Assembly: GCA_035771165.1 (NCBI GenBank)
Contig: JAWNZC010000229.1
Span: forward strand, 848,501-912,500
Origin: Paragorgia papillata
Taxonomy: Eukaryota > Cnidaria > Anthozoa > Scleralcyonacea > Coralliidae
Length of the DNA stretch: 64,000 nucleotides
Reading direction: 5' to 3'
The notes below the pieces were generated by a model. The model was not told where the DNA came from. It was given only the letters and a program-made list of their open reading frames with translations, and made no database searches. The number at the start of each line of letters is the position of its first letter. Within the stretch, counting starts at the first letter, position 1. This document shows positions 34,545 through 46,795 of this stretch, one piece after another. The position numbers and the translations under genes were made by a program.

Positions 34545-34650
34545 CACTTGACCCACTCCAACCTCGTACCCAGGGCCTTCTCAAAATGGCGTGGTGGAGA
34601 GACGACCCTGGCAAAGGCTGGTCACGTGACACCAATAATTTTGGAATATT
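34545..34650 (-). repeat. Dispersed repeat (inverted mate at ~35425-35565)
   Basis: The complement reads cacgtgaccagcctttgcc, ccattttgagaa, then ccctgggtacgaggttgga, matching 35477-35553 in plus orientation. A SINE/MITE fragment family common in this window. Confidence 0.55.
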
Positions 34651-35424
34651 TTGATGAGTGATTCACACTGTACCGGGGGGGGGGGGGCGCGGTACAGTCA
34701 CTGTTATGTAAAACTATTCAGCGAACTATTTAGGCACTCAAGAATAACCAAATCGTACAAATAACAAGACATTCTCTTAACAAGTTTAACAAATCAGTTA
34801 ATGACCGTGTTTAGTAAGAAGCGTCTACACTACAACATATTTGCTTTATTATGCAAGCAAGAAGTGAATATTTCGGTTTCTGGACTTTCCGAATCTAATT
34901 TAAAAAGTTTAGAAATATATACGAAGTCAAAGTCTTCAGTGCTGATCTATAATGTTCGTCGATCGTAGTATTGTTGTTGATCGAATATTTGTAGTAAAGT
35001 ACAACCTCAAAGTCAACGAGGACAGCAGATTCGAATATGCCGTTTGAGTATTTAAAATCGACAGATACAACAATTAAATTTCCACAAATCCTAAACGTGT
35101 GGACAAGAAACATAAATGTGCTATATTGGACGGTAAATAACCTTCCAACAATCAACAGCATTCGAATATATTTTTAAGTGTATGTAGCAGTACCTGTTTT
35201 AAACCGCGGCGCAGTAGTTCTATAATTTGAAAGCCAGTTTATGATCGTTCGTCGCCTTCGGCTTCATTTCTGGCGATTGACGGCAACAAATATGAATTAT
35301 CCAGCAAATATCGTAAATTTTGAAATATATCTAATTTACCGCTCGAATTTAACGTTGCATGACTTGCAACAACCTTCTACGTTTATAAGAACCGAATCAA
35401 CCGCTCCCCCAAGGACGGGCGAAG
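34651..35424. other. No gene recognised
   Basis: A 13-base G run near 34675, otherwise AT-rich. An 88-codon minus ORF (34895-35161) has no recognisable features. Confidence 0.35.
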
Positions 35425-35565
35425 CTCAAATTATCCACGTGACCAAATACTCCAAGAATCTTGGAGTATTTTGGAATCACGTGACCAGCCTTTGTCACTC
35501 TCCTCTCACCATTTTGAAAGCAGAGAAGACCCTGGGTACGAGGTTGGATCCACTCATGATCAATA
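35425..35565 (+). repeat. Dispersed repeat copy with inner palindrome
   Basis: Mate of 34545-34650. Inside it, accaaatactccaagaa and ttggagtattttgg form a hairpin at about 35442-35475. Confidence 0.55.
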
Positions 35566-35659
35566 CGCACCACTGCTAAACGTAACGTGGGCATGCGTAA
35601 CTATGCAGAACCTAAAAGATTTCTTGTTACCTCTGCCAGGAAGTTATGTTTTTACCCCT

Positions 35660-35743
35660 TTCTGTCTGTCTGTTTGTTTGTTTGTTTGTTGGTTTGTCTG
35701 TTGGTTTGTTTGTTTGTTTGTTTGTTTGTTTGTTTGTCTGTTG
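35660..35743. repeat. (TTTG)n/(TGTC)n microsatellite
   Basis: Imperfect run of tttg, tctg and ttgg tetranucleotides, open in several frames. Confidence 0.9.
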
Positions 35744-36202
35744 CCAGGATATCTCAAAAACTATTTTCATGAAAGGTTTGTAGAAGGGTTGGCCATAGAC
35801 CAACGACCAATCCATTAAATTTTGGTTGAATTTAGTCAAAATTTGGATACATGGATACCAGGAACTTGCATTGTCCTTTGGAAAATCCAGCGATCTGATG
35901 TATGCGTTGCAGCTCCGTGGTCCAAAGGGGCAGACGCGCGTTCATTACTTTTTTAAGTAAAGCGCTATGCTTCCTTTACGGTATAGACATTGCCGTTTGC
36001 CTTTTGTAATGTAAATACTTGATGGTTTTGTTAATATGGGACCTTATTGCAAGTTTAAAGACGACACCGTACAGTACTGGTTGTAGAACATTTTTACGAC
36101 AATGGTGATATGTAAATAACAAGCTGTATTTTGCTTACAAGCCTCTAAATGTGTCTGTATAACAGTAAAATGACATCTTTACCACGCCTTATGTTAATTT
36201 CT

Positions 36203-36291
36203 GTTGAACCCCAATTAAGCGGCCAACCCCTATTAAGCGGCCACCTGCCATTTCCCCGAGGGTGGCCGCTTAATAGAGGTTCCACTATACT
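36203..36291. repeat. Inverted-repeat fragment
   Basis: tattaagcggccacc (36231) pairs with ggtggccgcttaata (36262-36276), with an extra copy aattaagcggcc at 36213. Confidence 0.6.
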
Positions 36292-37370
36292 AAAGGCTCT
36301 CGGCAGTGTATCACGTGACTAGTCGGGCGCAGACGCAGAAGTGTGATTGTCAAAATGGCGTTAAAACTATTTGGGTTTGAGGATGCATCTCAACATTCTG
36401 AAGATAGTCATGCTGTCTTTGCAATAGATACTGTAACATCGAATGTAGAGTTTCTGGCAAGATGTAATTGTAGTTTTGTTGTAATCATTGAATTTGGTTT
36501 ACTTATAACAATGTTCACTCAGTATCGATCGATTGACGCCATGCCAAAATGCTTTGATTTAACTAGCAAAGTTTTTGTTTATTCTTTAAAGGGCGAGGCG
36601 AGGGCAAAACAATTTGATTCGTTTTGAAAAACATGCTTATACTAATGTATCCAAGTGATACGAACAATTTTTGTCAACAACATTACAATTTACAACATTG
36701 CTAATTTCGACAAAAAACCAGCAATCTTGTCATTCGCCATCTTCGACAATTTTTTGAATTACATCTGACGTCACAAGCTGGATAAAGCAAAATCTTTACT
36801 TAGTTATATCGATAAGTATGCATGTCCAAGTTTAATTTTAGTAAATGTCGTTTTGACGTTTTCACATCATTGCACTACAACACTTTCAAAAGCATGAAAA
36901 GCACCATCGCTAGAAATTCGGGACATGCGATTGCGCAATGCAATTTACATGTTAAATTTCGTTAGAAAATGTGTAGGGTGATACATAAAGAAACCATGTT
37001 GATTCTTAGCTATTTCACTTCATATTGATATAGAACAATTTAAACTAAAAAATGTTCAAACGTGGCATGAAAAGTTTACCTTTAATCTTCCAGATTGTAA
37101 AACAATTGAAGCTAATTTATAAAATTTCAAGAGTGCTTTTTCAAAAGTACAAGCAGTTGAAATTATGTAGAAGAATCGCCCTGGAACTTCTTCACTTCAG
37201 TGGAGAAAATTTTCATTTTATTGTCAAACCAGTTTTTGGATTAACCGCTGATAAAGCACCAGGGGCTCTTGCTTATGGAAATAACCGCAGATTTTAGCCG
37301 TGGCCTTATTAAATGTCTCAAATTTGTAGCGATGTCGGTTATCGAGCTTGTGACGTAACTAACTTCCAGG
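36292..37370. other. Possible short ORF only
   Basis: An ATG at about 36355 in a good context (caaaatggcg) opens MALKLFGFEDASQHSEDSHA and reads to 36627. I see no clear donor site or family, and treat it as an unproven 5' exon or chance ORF. Confidence 0.3.
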
Positions 37371-37500
37371 TCACATTTCATGCTGATGAAGGGCTCTTCT
37401 CGAAACCGCGTCAGTTTTACGTTACCAAGAACCTCGGCAGACGGCACGTTTTCACCTTGCTCCATCTAAAACACTGCATGCCTACGCAGCACACATTTTT
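37371..37500 (+). mobile_element. Penelope-like pseudo-LTR fragment
   Basis: Contains a hammerhead core (37383-37406), then tcagttttacgttacc and, further on, ctgcatgcctacgcag, similar in layout to the Penelope fragments at 38 and 47 kb (ctgcctacgcag). No coding part attached. Confidence 0.5.
37383..37412 (+). ncRNA. Hammerhead ribozyme core, type I-like
   Basis: CTGATGA (37383-37389), helix II AGGGCTCTTCTC, then GAAAC (37402-37406) and a GTC before the presumed cut (cgcgTC/AG). Core bases C3-A9 and G12-A14 are intact. Helix I pairing is weak, so activity is uncertain. Confidence 0.55.
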
Positions 37501-38045
37501 ACACTTCCAGGTGAATCAGGCAAAGTATTCAAACCAGATGGCGGATGATACAATTGTGTTTTGCCGGAACTTGCACTTCAGGAAAACGTAACCGAGATTG
37601 AACAGTTTTTGGGAAAGAAGCGATTATAAATAAACCTTTTTTATAAATATTGGCAATTGCGCTCTATAAATTTTACAAAACAACGCTGACGTCAACTGTG
37701 AAAAATGATGCGTGTTCATTAAAAATCTCAATTTTTTTTTTTTTGTTATTGTTTCTTTTATCATAAGTTAGAATCTCGCGTTCTCGACACAAAGTCTACT
37801 GAGTATAGATCAAACAACAACTCCGCTGAATTAATTGAGCAATCATCTTCTAACTAAAATAATTCTTGCTCTTGTTTGTAGTCGAACACTGCATGGTTAG
37901 GAGTTAAATGAAGTAATAGACATGTCCTGCAACAATACACCCTCTTATAGTGAAATAAAAGTAGCGTACTGCGTAGGCAGTGTAGAAACAACAATCGAAA
38001 TATAGTAAGGTTAGATATACTGCCGAAACAGAGAACGTAGGAATC

Positions 38046-38077
38046 TAACGTTTCGAGCGAAGGCCCTTCGTCAGAGA
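38046..38077 (-). ncRNA. Hammerhead ribozyme core in Penelope-like 3' region
   Basis: On the minus strand: CTGACGA (38074-38068), helix II GGGC/GCTC with loop CTTC, GAAAC (38054-38050), then GTT and AGA. The bases before the core (TCT) can pair with AGA after the putative cut, giving a short helix I, as in minimal type I hammerheads known from Penelope-like elements. Confidence 0.7.
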
Positions 38078-38429
38078 GAAACGTAAAGAGTGTAAACAAA
38101 CAATGAGCTTATATACGAAAGGTAACCATGTGACCAAAAATTAGCCAATCAGATAAAAATGACAATAACAAATTGATGAGATGCGAAAAATTAGCCAATC
38201 AAAGCAAAATAACAATAACAAATAGATAATGAGATGCGAAAGACATTTGCTATTCATACCGTCGATGAGTAAAAAGGAGGGGGTGTAAAAAGGATGAGCG
38301 AGAGTAAATATAGATAAATTAATCAGGTGAAAACGCTGTTTATGTCCGCCCTTGCTGAACAGAAACAACGTCTTCAGAGGTGTTAAATAAAAGAAAAACG
38401 TTCGTTGAGTCCGTGAGGATGAATGGTAC

Positions 38430-39090
38430 CTAGAGACGCTTTTCTAGTCTTTTGCGGCTGACATTACCGCCAGAAATGGGTGAGATGGCACAAACTTTCA
38501 TGTCTGAAATACAATGGTTGGCACTATTAAAATATCGGGCAACAGGCTTGTCAACATCATTGTTCCTCACGGAACGAAGATGTTCAGCAAACCTGTCAGA
38601 TAAACGTCTGCCAGTTTCACCGATGTAAAGCATGCAACATTAGTATTGCAAGAAATACAGTAAATGATGTTGGAAGAGATGCAAGTAAAATTATGCTGAA
38701 TAACAAAATTAGATTTAGGTCCCAAAATACATGTAGCGGAGTTAAGAAAGGAACACGTGTAACAACGGGTACGGGAACAAGAAAAGGTACCCGCTGGTGC
38801 CAGTAGATTTTTTTCTAAGGGCACTACGCACTAAACCATCACGAATATTTTTATTACGCCGAAAAGAGATTAAAGGGTTATCGGTGAAAATAGCTGACGT
38901 TTCGGGATCATTCTTTAGGATATGAAAATTGCGGCTAATGATATCCTTAACTTTGTAGTTGAAAGGATGAAATGTGAGAACTAAAGGTATTTTTTTATCA
39001 GAAACTCTTTCTAAACTCGGGTTGTTTTAAAGTGTCAGGACGAGGAATATTAGATGCTTTGTTAATAGCATGCAGTGTTAATACTCTGTA
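38430..39090 (-). pseudogene. Penelope-like polyprotein C-terminus (RT linker + GIY-YIG)
   Basis: Read on the minus strand: ASNIPRPDTLKQ near 39040; frame change; then IPLVLTFHPFNYKVKDII and NPLISFRRNKNIRDGLVRSA at about 38990-38820; frame change; then FSCSRTRCYTC, FVIQHNFTCISSNIIYCISC (38780-38640); frame change; then LYIGETGRRLSDRFAEHL (GIY-YIG-type YIG core) to about 38430. The order is that of the Penelope-like C-terminus: linker, Cys-rich CxC segment, GIY-YIG nuclease. At least three frame breaks make it a pseudogene. Confidence 0.85.
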
Positions 39091-39100
39091 TACTGACACA

Positions 39101-39318
39101 GATGCCGGACCTAGATAGCATTAGACATTTAGATTGACGACGTTTGGTCTAAGTAGAAGTAAAAATATATCTACAGCTTAGCATATTGCCAACCAGATAA
39201 AAATAATGGAACTTTAATTACATATATATATATACCAAAAACAGTATGTAACATAAAGGTCACTAAGTTAGCGTAAGGTTCAAGAGCGCTCAATACCATT
39301 ATAGGCAGAGCGAAATAT
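39101..39318. other. No gene seen
   Basis: AT-rich flank of the Penelope fragment with a short TA run at 39220. Confidence 0.3.
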
Positions 39319-39380
39319 AATTGAGTTTAATGCTGAGTCGCTACTCTGAGTAGAGTAGCGACTCAGCATTAAACTCAATT
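39319..39380. repeat. Perfect palindrome (about 28-bp arms)
   Basis: aattgagtttaatgctgagt continues to cgctactctg and its exact complement follows. It abuts a (TA)n run. Confidence 0.9.
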
Positions 39381-39458
39381 ATATATATATATATATATAT
39401 TTAACGATAATATTATAAGATGTTGCTCCAGCCTCCGAGTAACGAACCATACTCAGGC

Positions 39459-39531
39459 AAGTAGAGAAAACTCTACTTGGCCCAGCAAGGATTCCGGGCC
39501 ATGCAATAGAGTTTTCTCTACTTGCCCAGTA
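39459..39531. repeat. Inverted repeat
   Basis: caagtagagaaaactct and agagttttctctacttg enclose about 40 bp; next to another (TA)n run at 39535-39556. Confidence 0.8.
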
Positions 39532-39556
39532 TGCATATATATATATATATATATAT

Positions 39557-42429
39557 GCAAAAATATTATAAGTTCCATTATCTGCAAAAATAATAGGATA
39601 CTTCAATATTTTCGACGACGTCATGGCGAGGTCCCCAGCATTTTTACTCACCGTACAGTACACTGATCTCAATAAATTGCATTGTTTGTACCTTAGGTCA
39701 TGAGTAAACATTTTGAAGCCATATTAAATATACTCCACGTCCAGCGTTTGTTGCCGGTTTATCATCTATATTCGTAGTCTAGAAAAGAGAAAACTAATTC
39801 ATTAAAACTAAATGAATAAAAATAATTGATTATCAAAACTAATTGATTAAAACTAATTTATTAAAACCACTTTATTAACTATACGTGAATTGTGCATGGT
39901 ACACAGGACAAAGAAATCAAATGATACGTTTTAATACGAAATTGCAAACACAAATAATTCAATGAAACATTCGACAAAATTAATAAGTGTACAAGTTCAA
40001 AACTAAAATCATATCTGTTGGCACCGCCCTAGCTTGCTTCCGAAGTATAGGAATTCGTCTAAAGCCGATCCGTATCAAAAACCATTATGTTTTCTATTTT
40101 AAAAATCAAAGGGTATTACATTACTTTCTGAAAAGTGTACGAAATTTTTAAAAATCCTTGAATTTTCTCATTGGATTTTTTAAACTTTTGGAACATTTTG
40201 GTGAGATTTCAAATTTTCCAAAATTTTTATTGATTTTTCAAGGATTTTAAGGATTTATAGGGATTTTTTTGGCAAAGTTAAGCGTACGTTAATTTTTGAA
40301 ATGATTTGCCCCTGGTTTAAAACTCTTCGTGTTCGCGATGAATAATTATCTTCCAAGTATTGTGCCGATCATTTTGGTACTCCAAAGTCCAAACACGTCA
40401 TTTTCTGGCGGTCGCCTCGATTTTGTAGCCGGTATAATCTAGACATATTAAAATCAGTAAAGTGCATGACCCTAGCTATTCGTTTTAAAATAAGTTCAAA
40501 TAACCTTTTGTGTTATGATTCCGCTCAAAGCTATGGCATGCATCTGCTGGGCAATAATAGTTTTGACTAGAATTCAATTTCCGCCTGGTTCTTCCATTGC
40601 GACGATTTCGACCCAAATATTCTTGGACTAATAGAACTCCGGATAATTGCATGGTTCACATTTCTGCGGCGCACGCCAACCGTGAACTGAAACAGGTGGG
40701 TCATCCGAAGTGACATCGAGACGACGTGTCCCCTAGCCAAGCCAAAAGATGAGTTACAATGAGAAGGCACGTGCATGTCAGTAAATAGAAATTTCATTCT
40801 GATGTGTATGACTATATTACCGCCTGAGATTAACTACGGCACTAAAATAATCTTCGCATGTGTTTGATCTCAACATGAAAGAACACAAGTATGTTCCTCA
40901 ATTGCCATTGTCTCTCCCTTAATGATAATCCGAACATATGATGACCTATCAACCGAAGTGATTGGATGACCAACTTCACTAACGTGTTTCCTTTTAGTAA
41001 ATGTTCTTATATAAACATTGCCGTAGACCGTCAAAATCAATAAGACTTTCCATGTGGTTCACTGTTTTATCATTGATCAAAGTGCCCTTGAGTTCCAAAG
41101 AAATTTAAAAAAAAGATCTGAAATAATTGGAACACATGCAGGCTGCATACTTGAAGAGAATATGATGATATATGTAATGATTTGTAAAATATAAGTTGTA
41201 TGCACGAAGCAGATTTTCTTATCGCATCAGCGGCACGCGGGGAGTCGTACGACTTATCAAATTTCTTCAGTGATCGAAAAAACGTTTGTCTTAAATAAAT
41301 ACGAAGTTTATGTTGATCCTCACTTAATTCCTCATAAGTACAATGTAATTTCTCTCAAAGAATGCAATAAAAACCATGTTTCACCAATGGTAAAGCAACA
41401 CCATGAATTTTCTCCTTTTGTCCAATTTCTGAATTCGCTTCCAGTTGTTCCCTTCCTGGGTGGGAAGTATTTTCTGACCTTTCTGTCAACACCATCCTTA
41501 ATGTGATATTTGTCTTAAATGTCGTTAACAAAAGGCTTCCAAAGCCAGTTTGGTAAACGAATACGAGCAACGATCAAACAAACAGATCAGTCCTGAAGAA
41601 TTTAATTAAAGATTTCATTTGTTTTAGGCTAAAGTCTGTTCTTCTTCTATTTTCTACATATAATGCAATACACCATTTGGCATATGGTGTTTAAACAAGC
41701 TGAAAGAACAAGTATTTATAACAGGTATGTCTTAATTTGTTGCCGTGTTGGAAATATTTCTGGCGTGTATATATATAAACAAGCTTATGTTGTAAGGTCT
41801 TTTCCCGTATTATATACGACGACTTTTCTACACAAACATGCCCCTGTAGCTTCAAAACAACAAACTAAAAATCTGTAGTTAAGCTTTAGTGTTGTCATTA
41901 GCAGGCACTTCACTTCACTTAATCACTTCACTGCACTTCTCTTCACTTCACTTCAACTTTGTTTCTTTTCCCAACAAGACTATGTATATAATCAATCGTT
42001 TAATTATAAAAAGAGTATGACACTCTGTAGTATGCTTGTACATTCAACTCATGGCATATTCCTAACGTTGATAACTAGCCTACATATAAGCTTTCATCAT
42101 TCAAGAAATTCTTATGTGATCAAATCTATATATTTCCTTTGCCTTGTTAACAATAATTAAAATCTATCAACGACGACGTCTTCCTGACTATATCAGTTCC
42201 TTCTCGTCCGCTCCTATCCAAATTTCAAACCTGATAAGATCAGTCGTTTATTTTGCTTGCAACAAGGTGTGAATTGGCTTTGACGTTGTCCCTTGATTTT
42301 CATACCAGACATATTTTTTGTATTTCTTCATCTGTTTTTGCTTTGTATAATTTTCCCCTGAATACATGTGACGTTTTTGCTATTGTATGCCATGAATATA
42401 TTTTACTGGTACTGTTATATATATATACA

Positions 42430-42463
<34 letters not shown>

Positions 42464-43014
42464 CTTACTAATAAGGGACTATATGCATGTAATTTGAGTT
42501 TCTTTGTTATTGAAAAAACTAAAAAAACCCGTCAGCCATAATATTACAGCAAGTGCATGTACAGCTGATAGTCAGCATGACGCCTTTCGGGTTATTTATT
42601 AATCGTATTTTAGACATACGATACATGAGTATACGTTCAAGCTTCAGCGTTCACGGAAATCACATTTACACAAATTTTCCCTATACACAACCTTGTCAAC
42701 CTGAATTTTTAGAAGATGTATTCATTTTCATTGAATTCAGATTTTTCATTGTTTTTCACATAGTTTCAATATGAATTGATTAAGATAGTTAGCAAAAGAC
42801 ACCATGTATGTATAATGTACACAAAGAGATCAAACTTGACAAATCAAATACACGCGTCTAGTGAGAAATATATTTGAATTAATAAACTGAACTTCTTTTT
42901 CAAAAACATATCTGACTATATACTCTTTAAATCCTTTCCAAAAACTAATGTGGTTGGGTCTTTAATAGGCGTTTGATCTAGTCTGTCGACGTTAATTTAA
43001 GAGTGGTATACTGG
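39557..43014. other. Long stretch without a recognised gene
   Basis: AT-rich DNA with short ORFs (up to 78 codons) on both strands, a ttttt/aaaaa-rich patch at 40090-40275, cttcactt repeats at 41905-41955 and a (TA)n run at 42411-42463. No splice-supported exon found by eye. Confidence 0.4.
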
Positions 43015-43250
43015 TATACATAACATGTAGTACATGTGGGAACTTGGATGGTGCAATGAAACAGACATTTGGTTGATGCACGTCAACCTCAAATACCCAG
43101 AAAATTTTTGTGAGTCTTAGACAGGGATCGAACCTGCTATCTTCTAATGACCCAGCTAAACGCTTTAATCATTGATGAACGCTCGACATGAGAGTCGTTA
43201 GAAGAGAGCTACTGAGAAAATGGAGAGCTAAGTTTGTGAATCCAGCGCTT
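43015..43250 (-). mobile_element. tRNA-derived SINE, diverged copy
   Basis: The minus strand contains a B-box-like ggttcgatccctgtct, and ggtcattagaagatagca upstream of it, as in the two better copies at 46.2 and 46.9 kb. The A box is decayed. Confidence 0.6.
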
Positions 43251-43609
43251 CCTCAACGGTATAGAATATAGCATTTAAGCAAGAACTGAATAATTACGAG
43301 TTGAAGATTTTTAACATGTTCCATCAAGCAATCTGTAATATTTATTTTTTAATGTTGTGCAATTTATTTTGTTTATCTTCTCGTTAACTTATTGTTAGCT
43401 TACGCCCACTAGACTGACAGACCATTCTCCGGACCCGACGATCATAGCGACTTTCATTGTAGATTTTTATGTTCAGTTTTATCGTGTTGAGGCGCGTTAT
43501 CAAGAAATATCTATATAATGAGTTTAGTTAATATAGATCCAATATTCAGTGTGTATATGTTTTCAGAGAATTTCACCGTAAAACCACATTGTAAAACCAC
43601 AAAGGAGTT

Positions 43610-43704
43610 ATGAAGGAATGTGGCCAAGTATCCCGCTGGCCAGCTCCAAGAAAGCGTCGAAAGAAAAAGGAAATCCGTCAAGTGAAGAACCAGCTCTTAC
43701 GCAG
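43610..43704 (+). CDS. Putative first coding exon of inturned-like gene
   Basis: An ATG at 43610, with an in-frame stop just upstream (43592), opens a basic N-terminus (MKECGQVSRWPAPRKRRKKK...). A good donor follows (acgcag/gtgagg after 43704). The exon ends in phase 2, matching the single base that exon 2 must supply (T at 48174) to continue in frame. An acceptor-like ttttcag at 43560 means the transcript could start further upstream. No homology is recognisable in this short basic segment, so the link to INTU rests on phase, strand and position. Confidence 0.4.
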
Positions 43705-45188
43705 GTGAGGTGTATGTTTGTATTTAAATGAATGAAGGTTTCCTGGAACATACTGCACTCCAGTTAACATATTCACATCAAGCCGCGAGTAGAAATTGTT
43801 AAATTCAATTCATTTTGATTATGAGGTCGACGTCTGACCCTACTGAAGACGGAAGATAGTTTGCCCTCAATACACGCCGCCTAACTGAATATCACCGAAT
43901 TTGTAACGCTAAACGAATTTATTATTTCGCCTGTTTTAATGTCGTGAACTATGGGTGCATAAAGCTGAACAGCGTTACCCGTCACCCTACAGTCGGGTCA
44001 GTCCCTACTGGTAACCTACATGGCATGGGCTGCTTGCCTGCTTCCGCCTCATTGTCCTGTACTACTCTGCTTGTGATGCTATAATACTTTGCCATTCGAA
44101 TTAGCGTCTGCGTCCAAATTAGTACCAGCTCTTAATAAGCGCCCCATGATGAAAACAAACAAGCATTATGTTTTAACGCCATGTTTAAACGCATGTTTAA
44201 AGATAATCAGCAATATATGCAATTGTTCAACTCAGCCAGGTACACTTACAATTGTTCAACCACTCAGCCATATAGTCAAGACGAAGTGATTATTACACCT
44301 GGAAAAAGTGTTCAATGTTCCTCGGTTTCTAAATTTGCCTTCTCAACTGTTCATCATGACTGCATGTGCTCAGCGCGCAACTCTATATCTTCAGTATCTT
44401 GCACGCTTGGATACGAGGCTGCGCAAAAGCAATGTAAAATCTGACCATGCACTGTTTCATTGTCTCCAACGTTTCTCACTGCATAATTGAATCAGCAAAT
44501 TAATAGTAACAACACAATTAGTCCAGTTCCAGCACAAATTCGTCGAGTTCCATACTGCATATCCTGATTTCCATGATCTTGATCGCACGATTAAGGTTCC
44601 TCCTTGCATATTCAGACCACACAAGCACGCTCTTCAATCCTCCGAAATCTAGAACTCGATTAAGTTGGTGGGAAAACCTTTGACTTGAGAGGAAATAAAA
44701 TGATCTTCAAATTCTGTAATCTTCAAATTCTATTGTATGGATTGCCGAGGAACACTTCACAATATGAAATGACAAATAATTGATTGCGATTCCTCAAAAT
44801 TCATTATTAAAATACGTAGGCAGAACCCAAAATGTTCCTCAATTTTAGGCTCTTAACAAATGTTCCTGAGCAGGATCTAGCATCCCGAAATCTCACTTTT
44901 TCCAAGGTCTGGTAATCATAGACAGTGCAACTCTTTGCGTTTATATCATTTAATTTTATCAGCCTAACCATAGTTTTATCACAGAACAGTAAATGAACGT
45001 ACGTGAAAACGTGTCTCTTTTGTATTTTAATAAGCACCAAAATAGACAAAATACGCGGCGTAATTTGGTGTAATTTACGGCATCATCACCACATGGCAAA
45101 TACGTCACTGTGGGTGGAATGCCAGAATGGCGACTAATGGCCAAGGATGGCGACTACATGCTACATACGCGATACTTAACGTGTCTGC

Positions 45189-45555
45189 ACAGAATAGAAA
45201 TACAACCAGGGCCCGGTTGTATAAAAAAGTGATTAACTTTAATCATGATTAGTGCTTAATTCTAGCCAATCAGTACCAGTGTTTGAGACTTTAACTACGA
45301 TTTAATCACCCAAAAGGCGATTAAATCATGATTAAAAGTTTTATACAACCGGGCCCAGAAGTCCAACTCGAGTGACAACTTGTCCACATTTCTTCAATGC
45401 GCAGGCGCAATATTTTACGCCATCCGACGCGATCCTAGGCAATGTCCTACGCCATCCTACGCAATTTTAATCAAGATGCGCGAGGCGACATGCGCGAGGA
45501 CATAAACTTCAAAGGTTCCGACGCGAGTTGGACTTCTGGTTGTATTTCTATTCTG
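45189..45555. mobile_element. Outer MITE with inverted ends, hAT-like
   Basis: Left end acagaatagaaatacaacc and the right-end complement are the same, continuing into agaagtccaactcg on both sides (on the left after the inner insertion). The flanks GTGTCTGC and GAGTCTGC are a possible imperfect 8-bp duplication. The interior has tandem tacgccatcc words and no ORF. Confidence 0.65.
45210..45355. mobile_element. Inner MITE, 146 bp, CAG duplication
   Basis: Ends GGCCCGGTTGTATAAAA and complement; CAG flanks at 45207-45209 and 45356-45358. The intact opposite arm of the outer element gives the empty site (caaccagaagtcc), confirming the ends. The arms include tttaatcatgatta. Confidence 0.85.
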
Positions 45556-45839
45556 TGGAGTCTGCGATAGCGACAGACTATTCTGTTTTCACATCTGACC
45601 AGACTCACTGCAGGCTGTTATAGTTTTCAATAAACTACAACAATGACATATACACCGTGCTGACATATTGATAAATTGTCGTACACCAACAGGTGATACA
45701 AGTAAATATATTGTCCATAGTTAGTCCCACATGCAACAACAATTCCAGTTGGCAGAAAATAATTGATTTTCTATATAGTAAAGACCAGGAGGCAGGGCTG
45801 TTGAGAGCTGGGATGGGCCCTGGGTTGGAGCCACCAAAA

Positions 45840-45941
45840 TAAATGTTTTAATACCATCATTATCGAGTATTCTAAACGCAAAAATATATATTATTTTTTA
45901 TTTAATTAAAAAAATATTATTTATTATTTATTTATTATTTA

Positions 45942-45972
<31 letters not shown>

Positions 45973-46110
45973 CCACGATCTGACTGCACATTTGAGCAAA
46001 ATTTTGAAAGTTTTAAAATATATTTTTAATGGCACATTTTATTATTGAGAAAATTACAACATTAATTAAGATATGTGTTCATGTGAAGTACAAGGCAACA
46101 AATTTTTGAA
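45840..46110. other. AT-rich low-complexity stretch
   Basis: Runs of tta/att (45885-45972), then featureless DNA. Confidence 0.6.
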
Positions 46111-46139
46111 AGGATGACAATAATTATGAATGATGTACC

Positions 46140-46405
46140 GGTAACAGATGTTCAGTGGATGTTCATCAAGCTCAATTACTCAGAAAATATTTCTGAGCCC
46201 AGACAGGGTTCGAACCTGCAACCTTCTAATGACCAGTTAGATGCTCTAACCATTGAGCCACTGAGGCTCAGATGGAGGGCTAAGGTTGCAAATTCATAGT
46301 CATATGTGCTCCTAAGTGGTAGTGTTTGCATATGAGATGTTGTTGTTAAAGTGATATGACAAGTTGTACATATCAAACATATGTATACATGTAGTGCATG
46401 TGGTA
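46140..46405 (-). mobile_element. tRNA-derived SINE copy
   Basis: The minus strand reads tggctcaatggttagagc (A box), tctaactggtcattaga (anticodon-like stem), ggttcgaaccctgtctg (B box). Body and tail match the copy at 46796-46990 (gagtaattgagcttgatgaa). Confidence 0.8.
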
Positions 46406-46795
46406 ACTACGTTTGCTAGCTTGGTGTAATGTGTGGTTCCAGAAAATATCCATACCCCACCCCCACAGAAGACATTTTGGTTTTCACCCCCCACCCCTCA
46501 GGAATTTCCATTCCAGGGGGAATTTCCAGTATTTTTATCATCAACACACACGAACATCAACATCACACCAAAACGTGACTGAGGTATTTGAAGTCTGTGA
46601 CTTGCCAACTCAGGCATTAAAATAAGGTATGCTAGCTTTTGGCTGACGTCCGTGTTGTGATAATAAATCCCTCACAAATAAAAGGCATGCACGAGCTTAC
46701 AAAGGTGATTTTTCATAGCGATACTAAAAATCAGAAGTGAAGAAAGTACTTTCATACATTCGATATTGATGTTCCATGGGAATGAAAATGAGACA

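Larger units (their letters stand above)
37940..39100 (-). mobile_element. Penelope-like retroelement, 3' part
   Basis: Minus-strand order: end of the reverse transcriptase region/linker, a cysteine-rich segment, a GIY-YIG endonuclease, then 3' sequence with a hammerhead core. The 5' part is missing. Internal frame changes show it is dead. Confidence 0.85.

Noticed and set aside
35627..35839. ORFs rich in NKQT/VCLF repeats
   Set aside because: Translations of the (TTTG)n microsatellite.
36343..36627. ORF with good ATG context (MALKLFGFEDASQHSEDSHA)
   Set aside because: No donor site, family or neighbouring exon seen; kept only as a possible 5' exon in the region note.
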